Below are positions 1 to 5,982 of a DNA stretch of 6,751 nucleotides, piece by piece. The DNA is taken from NCBI GenBank assembly GCA_910587305.1, contig CAJUKV010000095.1:1-6751 (forward strand), read 5' to 3'. The first letter of the stretch is position 1, and the number at the start of each line of letters is the position of its first letter. Source of the stretch: an uncultured Lachnospiraceae bacterium (lineage in GTDB: Bacteria > Bacillota > Clostridia > Lachnospirales > Lachnospiraceae). The notes under the pieces were generated by a model. The model saw only the letters and a list, made by a program, of their open reading frames with translations, did no database searches and was not told where the DNA came from. The position numbers and the translations under genes are program-made.

Positions 1-13
1 AGGAGGTACGGGC

Positions 14-556
14 ATGTCACGTATAGGAAGAATGCCAATCGCAATCCCTGCGGGGGTTACCGTAGAGGTTGCAGAAAATAACAAAGTGACGGTAAAAGGT
101 CCTAAGGGAACACTGGAAAGAGTGCTTCCTGAGGAGATGGAAATCAAGGTTGAGGGAGCGGAAATTACTGTTTCAAGGCCCAATGATTTGAAGAAAATGA
201 AATCTCTTCACGGCCTTACAAGGACACTGATCCATAACATGGTTGTGGGCGTTACGGAAGGCTTTACAAAGAAGCTTGAAGTGAACGGTGTCGGTTACAG
301 GGCAGCAAAATCCGGTAATAAATTAACCTTATCTTTGGGTTATTCCCACCCGGTTGAGATGATTGACCCCGAGGGCATTGAGACAGTGCTTGAAGGCCAG
401 AACGTTATCATCGTTAAGGGCATTGACAAAGAAAAAGTTGGCCAGTTTGCAGCTGAGATCAGAGATAAGAGAAGACCTGAACCGTATAAGGGCAAGGGTA
501 TCAAGTATGCGAATGAAGTGATCAGACGTAAAGTTGGTAAGACTGGTAAGAAATAG
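14..556 (+). CDS. rplF: 50S ribosomal protein L6
   Basis: L6 binds 23S rRNA near the base of the L7/L12 stalk and the sarcin-ricin loop of the large subunit. The 180-residue product matches the usual family length (about 178-180). It opens with MSRIGRMPI and carries the C-terminal L6 signature PEPYKGKGIKYANEVIRRK near residues 155-173, with a basic tail. The two-domain L6 repeat is consistent with the spacing of the VNGVGYRA segment (about residues 90-97) between the halves. The start is fixed by AGGAGG at 1-6, eight bases before the ATG, so the window begins right at this gene's ribosome binding site. rplR follows after 17 bases. This order (L6, L18, S5, L30, L15, SecY) is that of the spc operon. 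No lesion is visible. Confidence 0.98.
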   Translation: MSRIGRMPIAIPAGVTVEVAENNKVTVKGPKGTLERVLPEEMEIKVEGAEITVSRPNDLKKMKSLHGLTRTLIHNMVVGVTEGFTKKLEVNGVGYRAAKSGNKLTLSLGYSHPVEMIDPEGIETVLEGQNVIIVKGIDKEKVGQFAAEIRDKRRPEPYKGKGIKYANEVIRRKVGKTGKK

Positions 557-573
557 ATAAGGAGAGTGTAAAG

Positions 574-942
574 ATGGTTAGTAAGAAGTCAAGACAAGAA
601 GTTCGTGAGAAAAAGCACATGAAAGTGCGTAACCACATCAGCGGTACGGCCGAGAGGCCCCGTCTTGCTGTATTTAGAAGCAATAATCATATGTATGCTC
701 AAATTATTGACGACACAGTTGGAAATACTTTAGTTGCAGCTTCTACCGTAGAAAAAGAAGTAAAAGGTGAGCTGGAAAAGACCAATAACGTTGATGCGGC
801 AGCATATTTGGGAAAGGTTATTGCCGGAAGAGCGCTTGAAAAAGGTATTGACACCGTAGTTTTTGACAGAGGCGGATATCTATACCATGGTAAGGTAGCA
901 GCATTAGCTGATGGAGCCAGAGAAGCTGGCTTGAAATTCTAG
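574..942 (+). CDS. rplR: 50S ribosomal protein L18
   Basis: L18 binds 5S rRNA and, with L5, helps dock it into the central protuberance of the 50S subunit. The 122-residue product is the normal length for bacterial L18. The N-terminus is strongly basic (about residues 4-20), as expected for the flexible RNA-binding tail. It is followed by ISGTAERPRLAVFRSNNHMYAQ (residues 23-44), the family hallmark, and by the C-terminal VVFDRGGYLYHGKVAALADGARE block. The start is supported by AAGGAG at 559-564, nine bases upstream. rpsE starts 17 bases after the stop, so translation of the neighbours is probably from one message. Confidence 0.98.
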   Translation: MVSKKSRQEVREKKHMKVRNHISGTAERPRLAVFRSNNHMYAQIIDDTVGNTLVAASTVEKEVKGELEKTNNVDAAAYLGKVIAGRALEKGIDTVVFDRGGYLYHGKVAALADGAREAGLKF

Positions 943-959
943 GAAGGGAGAAGCTTAAC

Positions 960-1469
960 ATGAGACGTACAATCATCGATGTCAGCGGCATGGAATTAAC
1001 GGAAAAAGTAGTTTCCATCAAGCGTGTAACCAAAGTTGTTAAGGGCGGCCGTAACATGCGTTTTACAGCTTTGGTAGTAGTTGGGGACATGAATGGCCAT
1101 GTAGGCGCCGGCCTTGGTAAAGCAACGGAAATCCCTGAAGCAATCCGTAAGGGTAAAGAGGATGCCATCAAACATTTGGTTCCCGTTGCAATAGATGAAA
1201 AGAAGAGTATTACACATGATTTCACAGGAAAGTTCGGATCTGCTTCCGTTCTCTTAAAGAGGGCTCCGGAAGGTACCGGTATTATCGCCGGCGGTCCTGC
1301 CCGTGTGGTCTGCGAGCTTGCAGGTATCAAGAATATCCGTACCAAGTCGCTTGGGTCTAACAACAAACAGAACGTTGTGCTTGCAACAATCGAAGGCTTA
1401 AAGGCGCTTAAGACACCTGAGGAAGTAGCCAGAAAACGTGGAAAATCTGTGGAAGAAATTATGGCATAG
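960..1469 (+). CDS. rpsE: 30S ribosomal protein S5
   Basis: S5 sits on the back of the 30S subunit, near the mRNA entry channel, and contributes to decoding accuracy. The product is 169 residues (E. coli 167). The N-terminal double-stranded-RNA-binding-like domain spans about residues 13-77. It includes the KVVKGGRNMRFTALVVVGD segment (25-43) and the loop where spectinomycin-resistance changes are known in other species; the loop looks like the ordinary sensitive form, though that is inferred from memory of the family. The C-terminal domain includes GTGIIAGGPARVV and RTKSLGSNNKQN. A GGAAGGGAG element at 942-950 lies nine bases before the ATG. The stop codon overlaps the ribosome binding site of rpmD. 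A long antisense open frame across this gene is a shadow. Confidence 0.98.
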   Translation: MRRTIIDVSGMELTEKVVSIKRVTKVVKGGRNMRFTALVVVGDMNGHVGAGLGKATEIPEAIRKGKEDAIKHLVPVAIDEKKSITHDFTGKFGSASVLLKRAPEGTGIIAGGPARVVCELAGIKNIRTKSLGSNNKQNVVLATIEGLKALKTPEEVARKRGKSVEEIMA

Positions 1470-1482
1470 GAGGGAACGGAAA

Positions 1483-1671
1483 ATGGCAGAACAGAAAATG
1501 TTAAAGATTACTTTAGTGAAATCTCCTATCGGAGCGGTTCCCAAGCACAAAGCTACTGTTACATCCATGGGACTTAGAAAACTGAATAAGTCGATTGTAT
1601 TGCCGGACAATGCGGCTACGAGAGGACAGATTCAGCAGATCAGGCATTTAATTAAAGTTGAAGAGGTTTAA
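1483..1671 (+). CDS. rpmD: 50S ribosomal protein L30
   Basis: L30 is a small 23S rRNA-binding protein of the large subunit, found in many but not all bacteria. From the ATG at 1483 the product has 62 residues, close to the family's usual 58-62. It shows the typical pattern ITLVKSPIGAVPKHKATV followed by LGLRKLNKS-like (here MGLRKLNKSIVLPD) and the C-terminal GQIQQIRHLIKVEEV. The open frame extends upstream to another ATG at 1438, inside rpsE. The internal start is chosen because AGGAGGG at 1468-1474 lies eight bases before 1483, and because the product then begins MAEQKMLKITLVKS, as L30 proteins do. That ribosome binding site overlaps the rpsE stop codon, which suggests translational coupling. 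Confidence 0.97.
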   Translation: MAEQKMLKITLVKSPIGAVPKHKATVTSMGLRKLNKSIVLPDNAATRGQIQQIRHLIKVEEV

Positions 1672-1693
1672 TTTTAGATAAGGAGGTGTCACA

Positions 1694-2143
1694 ATGAGTT
1701 TAGAATTATCAAATTTAAGACCTGCCAAAGGTTCTAAGCACAGTGATAATTTTAGAAGAGGGCGTGGACACGGTTCAGGAAACGGCAAGACGGCCGGCAA
1801 GGGGCATAAGGGCCAGAAGGCTCGTTCAGGCGCACCCAGACCGGGCTTTGAAGGTGGACAGATGCCTTTGTATAGAAGAATTCCCAAGAGAGGCTTTACC
1901 TGCCCGAACTCAAAGGAAATCGTAGCGATTAATTTGGGAGTGCTGGATAAAAAATTTGAAGAAGGCGCTGTAGTGGATGTTAACGCATTAATGGAATCCG
2001 GTATTGTTAAGAATCCGAAAGACGGCGTTAAGATCCTTGGAAAGGGCGAATTAACCAAAAAGCTTACGGTAAAGGCAAATGCTTTCAGTGCATCCGCAAA
2101 AGAAAAAATTGAAGCTATTGGTGGAACTGCAGAGGTGATGTAA
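1694..2143 (+). CDS. rplO: 50S ribosomal protein L15
   Basis: L15 is a late-assembling 23S rRNA-binding protein with a long glycine- and arginine-rich N-terminal extension threaded into the subunit. The product has 149 residues (family about 144-150). The extension is visible at about residues 22-46 (RGRGHGSGNGKTAGKGHKGQ), followed by GFEGGQMPLYRRIPKRGF (about 52-69), the strongest L15 signature. The globular C-terminal half ends in KEKIEAIGGTAEVM. The start has an excellent site, AAGGAGGTG at 1680-1688, five bases before the ATG. The stop codon TAA shares its last base with the secY start (TAATG). Confidence 0.98.
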   Translation: MSLELSNLRPAKGSKHSDNFRRGRGHGSGNGKTAGKGHKGQKARSGAPRPGFEGGQMPLYRRIPKRGFTCPNSKEIVAINLGVLDKKFEEGAVVDVNALMESGIVKNPKDGVKILGKGELTKKLTVKANAFSASAKEKIEAIGGTAEVM

Positions 2144-3456
2144 TGTTTACAACCTTAAAAAATGCATTTAAAATTAAAGAAATAAGAAATAAATTACTAT
2201 TTACCTTTGGCATGCTTGTTGTGATCCGTTTAGGGTCACAGCTTCCTGTGCCCGGGGTAGACAGGCATTATTTTTCCAATTGGTTTGCACAGCAGACAGG
2301 GGATGCGTTCAATTTCTTTGATGCTTTTACAGGCGGTTCTTTCTTAAACATGTCTATTTTGGCGCTGAACATTACCCCATATATCACATCTTCCATTATT
2401 ATGCAGCTTCTCACAATTGCAATTCCAAAGCTGGAGGAGATGCAGAAGGAAGGGGAGGACGGCAGAAAAAAGATTGCCGCAATTACCCGTTATGTGACGG
2501 TGGGACTTGCACTGATTGAATCTACGGCCATGGCGTTTTATTTTGGCGGCGGCGGACTTTTGGAGGTAAACAATCTTTTCAACAAGTTAACCGTTATTGC
2601 GGCGCTTACCGCAGGCAGTGCGTTCCTTATGTGGATTGGAGAGCGAATTACGGAAAAGGGCGTAGGCAATGGCATTTCCATTGTGCTTGTTATCAACATT
2701 ATTTCCAGGATTCCTCAGGATATTGCCGGATTGTTTGAACGCTTTGTGCGCGGCAAGGCAATTGCTGTGGGCGCGGTGGCGGCAATTGTAATTCTGGCCG
2801 TTATCCTTGCAATGGTGGTTCTGGTTATTATTTTAAATGACGGCGTGCGCAAAATTCCTGTTCAGTATGCGAAAAAAGTTCAGGGAAGAAAGATGGTAGG
2901 CGGACAGATGTCCTCCATTCCTTTAAAAATAAATACGGCCGGCGTTATCCCAATTATTTTTGCATCTTCATTGATGCAGCTGCCTGTTATTCTCTGCAGC
3001 TTTTTCGGATATAACGGAAGCGGGGTATGGGGCCATATTTTAAAAGGACTGAGCTCATCAAACTGGTGTAATCCCAATGAGCCTGTTTATTCCATCGGGC
3101 TTTTGGCGTATGTGGTGCTGGTTATTTTCTTTGCCTATTTTTATACATCCATCACCTTTAATCCCATTGAGATAGCTGAAAACATGAAAAAGCAGGGCGG
3201 ATTTATTCCCGGTATAAGACCTGGAAAGCCTACCAGCGAGTATCTGACCAAAATTCTGAATTATATTATCTTCATTGGAGCTGTGGGTTTAACCATTGTA
3301 TGCGTAATCCCTTTTGCATTTAACGGTGTATTCGGCGCTCAGGTGTCCTTTGGAGGAACCAGCCTTATCATTATCGTCAGCGTAGTTTTGGAGACAATCA
3401 AGCAAATTGAATCACAGATGCTGGTGCGTAATTATAAAGGATTTTTGAATGACTGA
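2143..3456 (+). CDS. secY: protein translocase subunit SecY
   Basis: SecY is the pore subunit of the SecYEG channel, moving unfolded proteins across, or laterally into, the cytoplasmic membrane with SecA or the ribosome. The 437 residues fit the family. Ten membrane segments can be traced at roughly 19-37, 72-95, 112-135, 148-166, 176-195, 208-231, 264-289, 315-337, 372-393 and 401-418. The plug region lies near FNFFDAFTGGS (56-66). The large cytoplasmic loop contains GGFIPGIRPGKPTSEYL (352-368), with Arg359 corresponding to the functionally critical arginine of the fifth cytoplasmic loop in E. coli. The C-terminus QMLVRNYKGFL is typical. The start overlaps the rplO stop by one base, and the ribosome binding site GAGGTGAT (2132-2139) lies inside rplO, indicating coupling. 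No frameshift is seen. It is the last gene before a 268-base gap. Confidence 0.98.
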   Translation: MFTTLKNAFKIKEIRNKLLFTFGMLVVIRLGSQLPVPGVDRHYFSNWFAQQTGDAFNFFDAFTGGSFLNMSILALNITPYITSSIIMQLLTIAIPKLEEMQKEGEDGRKKIAAITRYVTVGLALIESTAMAFYFGGGGLLEVNNLFNKLTVIAALTAGSAFLMWIGERITEKGVGNGISIVLVINIISRIPQDIAGLFERFVRGKAIAVGAVAAIVILAVILAMVVLVIILNDGVRKIPVQYAKKVQGRKMVGGQMSSIPLKINTAGVIPIIFASSLMQLPVILCSFFGYNGSGVWGHILKGLSSSNWCNPNEPVYSIGLLAYVVLVIFFAYFYTSITFNPIEIAENMKKQGGFIPGIRPGKPTSEYLTKILNYIIFIGAVGLTIVCVIPFAFNGVFGAQVSFGGTSLIIIVSVVLETIKQIESQMLVRNYKGFLND

Positions 3457-3493
3457 GAATCGTTATGGTTTATCCCGAAACGGTACTAAGACG

Positions 3494-3571
3494 TCATTGC
3501 ATGAAATATCAGTGTATGAATTATCGTTTCATGAAAATATCATTACATGAATATATCATTTCATGAATATA
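3494..3571. repeat. degenerate 15-16 bp tandem repeat, five units
   Basis: Five head-to-tail units run 3494-3508, 3509-3523, 3524-3539, 3540-3555 and 3556-3571, with consensus TCATTTCATGAATATA. TGAA recurs at 3502, 3517, 3532, 3548 and 3564. Several junctions contain the palindrome TTCATGAA; the best is TTTCATGAAA at 3527-3536. The last two units differ at one position, while the first two are one base shorter and more diverged. The array is A+T-rich and non-coding. Confidence 0.85.
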
Positions 3572-3572
3572 T

Positions 3573-3629
3573 ATTAGAGGTTAAAGGAAAGTCTTAAGGA
3601 ACTGCTGCGATTTTTCTTTTACCTCTAAT
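3573..3629 (+). other. long A/U-rich hairpin after the secY repeat
   Basis: ATTAGAGGT at 3573-3581 pairs perfectly with ACCTCTAAT at 3621-3629. After one mismatch the stem continues through AAAGGAAAG (3583-3591) against the T-rich 3611-3619, with two G-U pairs, giving about 18 pairs around a loop of some 19 bases. The sequence after the stem (TTGATAAATG) lacks a U-tract, so a classical terminator is unlikely. It could stabilise the secY mRNA end or be a processing site; this is inference. Confidence 0.7.
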
Positions 3630-3676
3630 TTGATAAATGACGGACAATAAGACAGCATGGTATCAGGAACTATGAA

Positions 3677-3712
3677 TGCAGTATTGCAGGCTGCGTCCTG
3701 CGATACAGTGCA
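3677..3712 (+). promoter_or_regulatory. hairpin directly upstream of the adk ribosome binding site
   Basis: GTATTGCAGG (3681-3690) pairs with CCTGCGATAC (3697-3706) across a six-base loop, with one U-G pair. Outside it, TGCA (3677-3680) can pair with TGCA (3709-3712) past a two-base AG bulge. The base of the stem is immediately next to the AAGGAG site of adk (3714-3718 core), and there is no T-run. It may set the 5' end or the translation efficiency of adk; that role is inferred from position only. Confidence 0.65.
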
Positions 3713-3724
3713 AAGGAGAAGTAT

Positions 3725-4366
3725 ATGAAAATAATTATGTTAGGAGCACCTGGCGCAGGGAAGGGCACGCAGGCAAGAATTATCGCCGAAAAATTTGGAA
3801 TTCCCAATATTTCTACGGGAGATATTTTCAGGGCCAATATTAAAAACGGAACGCAGCTGGGAATGGAAGCAAAAAAATATATGGATCAGGGACTTTTGGT
3901 ACCTGATGAACTGACCGTTAAAATCCTTCTTGACAGGATGGAGCAGGACGACTGTAAAAACGGTTATATTTTAGATGGCTTTCCAAGAAATATCCCTCAG
4001 GCGGAGGTTCTTGATAAGGCTCTTGAAGAGAGAAAAGAAAAGCTTGACTATGCCATCAATGTGGATGTGCCGGATGAAAATATTATCAAAAGAATGAGCG
4101 GGAGACGTGCCTGTACGGGCTGCGGCGCCACGTATCATGTAGAGCACATTCCGCCAAAGACCGAGGGAATTTGTGATATATGCGGCCAGGAGCTGGTTCT
4201 TCGGGATGATGATAAATCGGAAACGGTTAAAAACCGCCTGGATGTTTACCACAAGCAGACACAGCCTCTGATTGATTTTTATGAGGCGAAGGGCATATTA
4301 AACACGGTAGACGGCACCATGGATATGAGGGATGTATCTGCCGCTATTGCTGCCATTTTACAGTGA
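3725..4366 (+). CDS. adk: adenylate kinase, zinc-LID type
   Basis: Adenylate kinase catalyses ATP + AMP = 2 ADP in the cytoplasm and balances the adenylate pool. The 213 residues match the long bacterial form. Visible motifs are the P-loop GAPGAGKGTQ (7-16), STGD (30-33) of the AMP-binding region, DGFPR (84-88), RMSGRR (123-128) opening the LID and RDDD (160-163) closing it. The LID carries Cys130, Cys133, Cys150 and Cys153 in two CxxC pairs, the zinc-binding arrangement common in Gram-positive bacteria and absent from E. coli Adk. The start has AAGGAG at 3713-3718, six bases upstream. map follows 14 bases after the stop. Its place between secY and map is the usual Bacillota one. Confidence 0.98.
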   Translation: MKIIMLGAPGAGKGTQARIIAEKFGIPNISTGDIFRANIKNGTQLGMEAKKYMDQGLLVPDELTVKILLDRMEQDDCKNGYILDGFPRNIPQAEVLDKALEERKEKLDYAINVDVPDENIIKRMSGRRACTGCGATYHVEHIPPKTEGICDICGQELVLRDDDKSETVKNRLDVYHKQTQPLIDFYEAKGILNTVDGTMDMRDVSAAIAAILQ

Positions 4367-4380
4367 AAGAAGGTTTTTAA

Positions 4381-5151
4381 ATGGCAGTGACGATTAAATC
4401 GGAACGGGAAATCAAACTGATGCGCGAATCCGGCAGGATTCTGGCACTGGTTCACACACAGCTTGGAAAAGCGATTAAGCCGGGAATTTCCACCTGGGAC
4501 ATTAATGCGTTAGGTGACGAGCTGATTCGCAGCTATGGTTGTGTTCCCAATTTTTTAAATTACAATGGCTATCCGGCTTCTATTTGTGTTTCCGTAAATA
4601 ATGAGGTGGTGCACGGCATTCCCTCGAAGAAGCGAATCTTAAGGGAAGGAGACATTGTCAGTTTAGATGCAGGACTTATTTATAAAGGATACCATTCCGA
4701 TGCCGCCCGGACTTATCCGGTAGGGAAAATAAGTCAGGAGGCGGAAAGACTCCTTATGATTACCCAAAAGAGTTTCTTTGCAGGAATCAGATATGCCAGG
4801 GCAGGCTGTTATCTTCATGATATATCAAATGCCATCGCCGCTTATTGCGGCAGGTACCGGTATGGCGTGGTAAGGGATCTGGTGGGGCATGGAATCGGAA
4901 CCAGTTTGCATGAAGAGCCTGAAATACCAAATTTCAGACAATGGCGCAGAGGCGTTAAGCTGCGTCCGGGCATGACGCTGGCAATCGAGCCAATGGTCAA
5001 TATAGGAAGCTATAAAGTAGCATGGCTTGAGGACGGCTGGACAGTGGTCACCAGGGACGGCTCTCTCTCGGCCCATTATGAAAATACGGTGCTGATTACG
5101 GAGGGAAAACCTGAAATTCTGACTATGCTGCCAGGCAATGAAAATAAATGA
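4381..5151 (+). CDS. map: methionine aminopeptidase, type I
   Basis: This enzyme removes the initiator methionine from new proteins when the second residue is small, after deformylation. The 256-residue product is a single pita-bread domain of type Ia (no insertion, no N-terminal zinc domain). The five metal ligands are all present: Asp96 and Asp107 (in LDAGLIYKGYHSDAART), His170 (LVGHGIG), Glu203 (AIEPM) and Glu234 (HYENT). The catalytic-site histidines His79 (VVHGIP) and His177 (LHEEP) are also there. The segment NFRQWRRGVKLRPGM (184-198) is more divergent than the usual glycine-rich loop, but it lies outside the ligand set. The ribosome binding site is GAAAGAAGG (4365-4373), seven bases before the start and overlapping the adk stop. 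Confidence 0.97.
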   Translation: MAVTIKSEREIKLMRESGRILALVHTQLGKAIKPGISTWDINALGDELIRSYGCVPNFLNYNGYPASICVSVNNEVVHGIPSKKRILREGDIVSLDAGLIYKGYHSDAARTYPVGKISQEAERLLMITQKSFFAGIRYARAGCYLHDISNAIAAYCGRYRYGVVRDLVGHGIGTSLHEEPEIPNFRQWRRGVKLRPGMTLAIEPMVNIGSYKVAWLEDGWTVVTRDGSLSAHYENTVLITEGKPEILTMLPGNENK

Positions 5152-5193
5152 CAAATTTATGCCTGTGATCAAAAATGCAGGTTACGGAAAGGC

Positions 5194-5463
5194 ATGGGGA
5201 TTCGTATGATAGGAATGTTCGCCATATCCTGTGCAGGACATGATAAAGGGCAGATGTATGTGATCATAAAAGAGGATGCGGATTTTGTTTATCTGGCGGA
5301 TGGAAAAAACAAAAGGTTAGATAATCCCAAAAAGAAGAAAAGGAAGCATATACAGTTGGTGAAGGCAGGAGCGGACGAAGCTTTGGCGGAAAAGCTTATG
5401 CAGCAGGTAACCGTATATGACGAAGAAATCAAACGTGCCATTAAGCTTAAGAAGAAATCATGA
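5194..5463 (+). CDS. KOW-domain RNA-binding protein, L14e-like
   Basis: This small basic protein (89 residues from the ATG at 5194) has an N-terminal KOW-type SH3-like fold: AGHDKGQMYVIIKE (14-27), then FVYLADGK (31-38) and a lysine-rich PKKKKRKHIQLV run (45-56). That is the pattern of bacterial proteins annotated as related to ribosomal protein L14e/L6e/L27e. The C-terminal third (57-89) looks like a charged helix ending in KLKKKS. Similar genes are commonly found between map and infA in Bacillota, which supports a ribosome or rRNA role, but I know of no established function. The start is uncertain: 5194 has GGAAAGG too close upstream, while ATG at 5206 has GGGGA (5196-5200) at a workable distance and 5215 is also in frame. 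The gene lies 42 bases after map and 36 before infA. Confidence 0.85.
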   Translation: MGIRMIGMFAISCAGHDKGQMYVIIKEDADFVYLADGKNKRLDNPKKKKRKHIQLVKAGADEALAEKLMQQVTVYDEEIKRAIKLKKKS

Positions 5464-5499
5464 GTAATGATATAAAGCATTGAATGAAGGAGGTAACGA

Positions 5500-5718
5500 A
5501 TGTCAAAAGCTGATGTAATTGAAATTGAAGGAACCGTAGTGGAAAAGCTGCCTAACACCATGTTTCAGGTGGAATTGGAAAATGGCCACAGGGTGTTGGC
5601 GCATATTAGTGGTAAACTCAGACAGAATTTTATCCGTATTCTTCCGGGCGATAAGGTTACATTGGAATTGTCCCCCTATGATTTGAGCAAGGGGAGAATT
5701 ATTTGGCGGGATAAATAA
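5500..5718 (+). CDS. infA: translation initiation factor IF-1
   Basis: IF-1 occupies the ribosomal A site of the 30S subunit during initiation and helps IF-2 and IF-3 select the initiator tRNA. The 72-residue product is exactly the family length and is a single OB-fold (S1-like) domain. The characteristic stretches EIEGTVVEKLPNTMFQVELENGH (8-30), LAHISGK and IRILPGDKVTLELSPYDLSKGRI are all present. The C-terminus reads WRDK where most relatives have TYRYK or TYRFK, a small local difference. AAGGAGGT at 5487-5494 lies five bases before the ATG, a strong site that confirms the start. A promoter-bearing gap of 72 bases separates it from rpmJ. Confidence 0.98.
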   Translation: MSKADVIEIEGTVVEKLPNTMFQVELENGHRVLAHISGKLRQNFIRILPGDKVTLELSPYDLSKGRIIWRDK

Positions 5719-5728
5719 GGAATTTCCC

Positions 5729-5757
5729 TTGCATTTGTATTTATACCATGCTATAAT
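5729..5757 (+). promoter_or_regulatory. strong sigma-A type promoter for rpmJ-rpsM-rpsK
   Basis: TTGCAT (5729-5734) and a perfect TATAAT (5752-5757) are separated by exactly 17 bases. TG at 5749-5750 adds the extended -10 motif (TGCTATAAT). Transcription would be expected to start near 5763-5765, leaving a leader of about 27 bases before the rpmJ ATG that contains its ribosome binding site. It is the best promoter match in the window and lies right after the infA stop. Confidence 0.85.
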
Positions 5758-5790
5758 GTAAAACGGTCTTTTTTGAAAGGAGGGTTTAAC

Positions 5791-5904
5791 ATGAAGGTTA
5801 GATCATCAGTAAAACCGATTTGCGAAAAGTGCAAGATCATCAAGAGAAAAGGACGTATCAGAGTTATCTGTGAGAATCCGAAGCACAAACAGAGACAAGG
5901 ATAA
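5791..5904 (+). CDS. rpmJ: 50S ribosomal protein L36, zinc-binding form
   Basis: L36 is the smallest ribosomal protein and binds 23S rRNA in the large subunit. The translated product has 37 residues, beginning MKVRSSVKPICEKCK and ending CENPKHKQRQG. Cys11, Cys14, Cys27 and His32 form the C-x2-C-x12-C-x4-H zinc-ribbon ligand set, so this is the C+ form; zinc-free paralogues lack these residues. Length and sequence match the family throughout. The start is supported by AAAGGAGGG at 5776-5784, six bases upstream. The gene lies just downstream of a strong promoter, so it is probably the first gene of its own transcript. A 234-base structured gap follows before rpsM. Confidence 0.97.
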   Translation: MKVRSSVKPICEKCKIIKRKGRIRVICENPKHKQRQG

Positions 5905-5955
5905 TCTGCCGCCTTTAAGCGGGAGGGTTCTTGTCCAATTATCATGAAGCGGCTG

Positions 5956-5980
5956 CAGTGCCCGCAAAGGCGGGACACTG
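5956..5980 (+). other. GC-rich hairpin in rpmJ-rpsM interval
   Basis: CAGTGCCCGC (5956-5965) pairs with GCGGG (5970-5974) and CACTG (5976-5980), leaving an AAAG loop and a single bulged A at 5975. It is the most stable short stem in the window. The following bases (ATTGATATAATTGT) are A/T-rich but not a T-run, so it is at best a weak terminator for the rpmJ transcript. Confidence 0.7.
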
Positions 5981-5982
5981 AT

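Larger units (their letters stand above)
3457..3724 (+). other. secY-adk non-coding interval
   Basis: This 268-base stretch has no convincing gene. In order it holds about 37 unremarkable bases, a degenerate tandem repeat (3494-3571), a long imperfect hairpin (3573-3629), about 45 bases without clear signals, a GC-richer hairpin (3677-3712) and the adk ribosome binding site (3714-3718). Neither hairpin is followed by a T-run, so no intrinsic terminator is called. No promoter with both hexamers at proper spacing was found. Whether adk is read through from secY or has its own start cannot be settled from sequence alone. Confidence 0.8.

Noticed and set aside
818..1366. 182-codon open frame on the minus strand across rplR and rpsE
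   Set aside because: It is antisense to two certain ribosomal genes, its translation shows no family pattern, and it has no ribosome binding site context; it arises from codon bias of the sense genes.
1438..1482. Upstream start for L30 inside the end of rpsE
   Set aside because: The 15 extra residues are out of keeping with L30 proteins, and the ATG at 1483 has a strong ribosome binding site at the right distance.
1648..2058. 136-codon minus-strand frame opposite rplO
   Set aside because: It is a shadow of the glycine- and lysine-rich L15 coding sequence, giving a proline-rich product without recognisable domains.
3494..3571. CRISPR array
   Set aside because: Units are only 15-16 bp, directly abutting with no unique spacers, and no cas genes are nearby.
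3630..3665. TTGATA (3630-3635) as a -35 box for adk
   Set aside because: No -10 resembling TATAAT lies 16-18 bases downstream; the nearest A/T hexamers are at the wrong distance.
3657..3728. Small open frame (23 codons) ending in an ATGA overlap with the adk start
   Set aside because: The overlap is suggestive of a leader peptide, but there is no ribosome binding site before 3657 and only a weak AGGA before the internal ATG at 3672. The codons are mostly the arms of the hairpin.
5711..5745. Weak inverted repeat (AAGG/CCTT with outer ATAAAT/ATTTAT) after infA as a terminator
   Set aside because: The inner stem has only four pairs and no real T-run follows; it overlaps the -35 region of a much clearer promoter.
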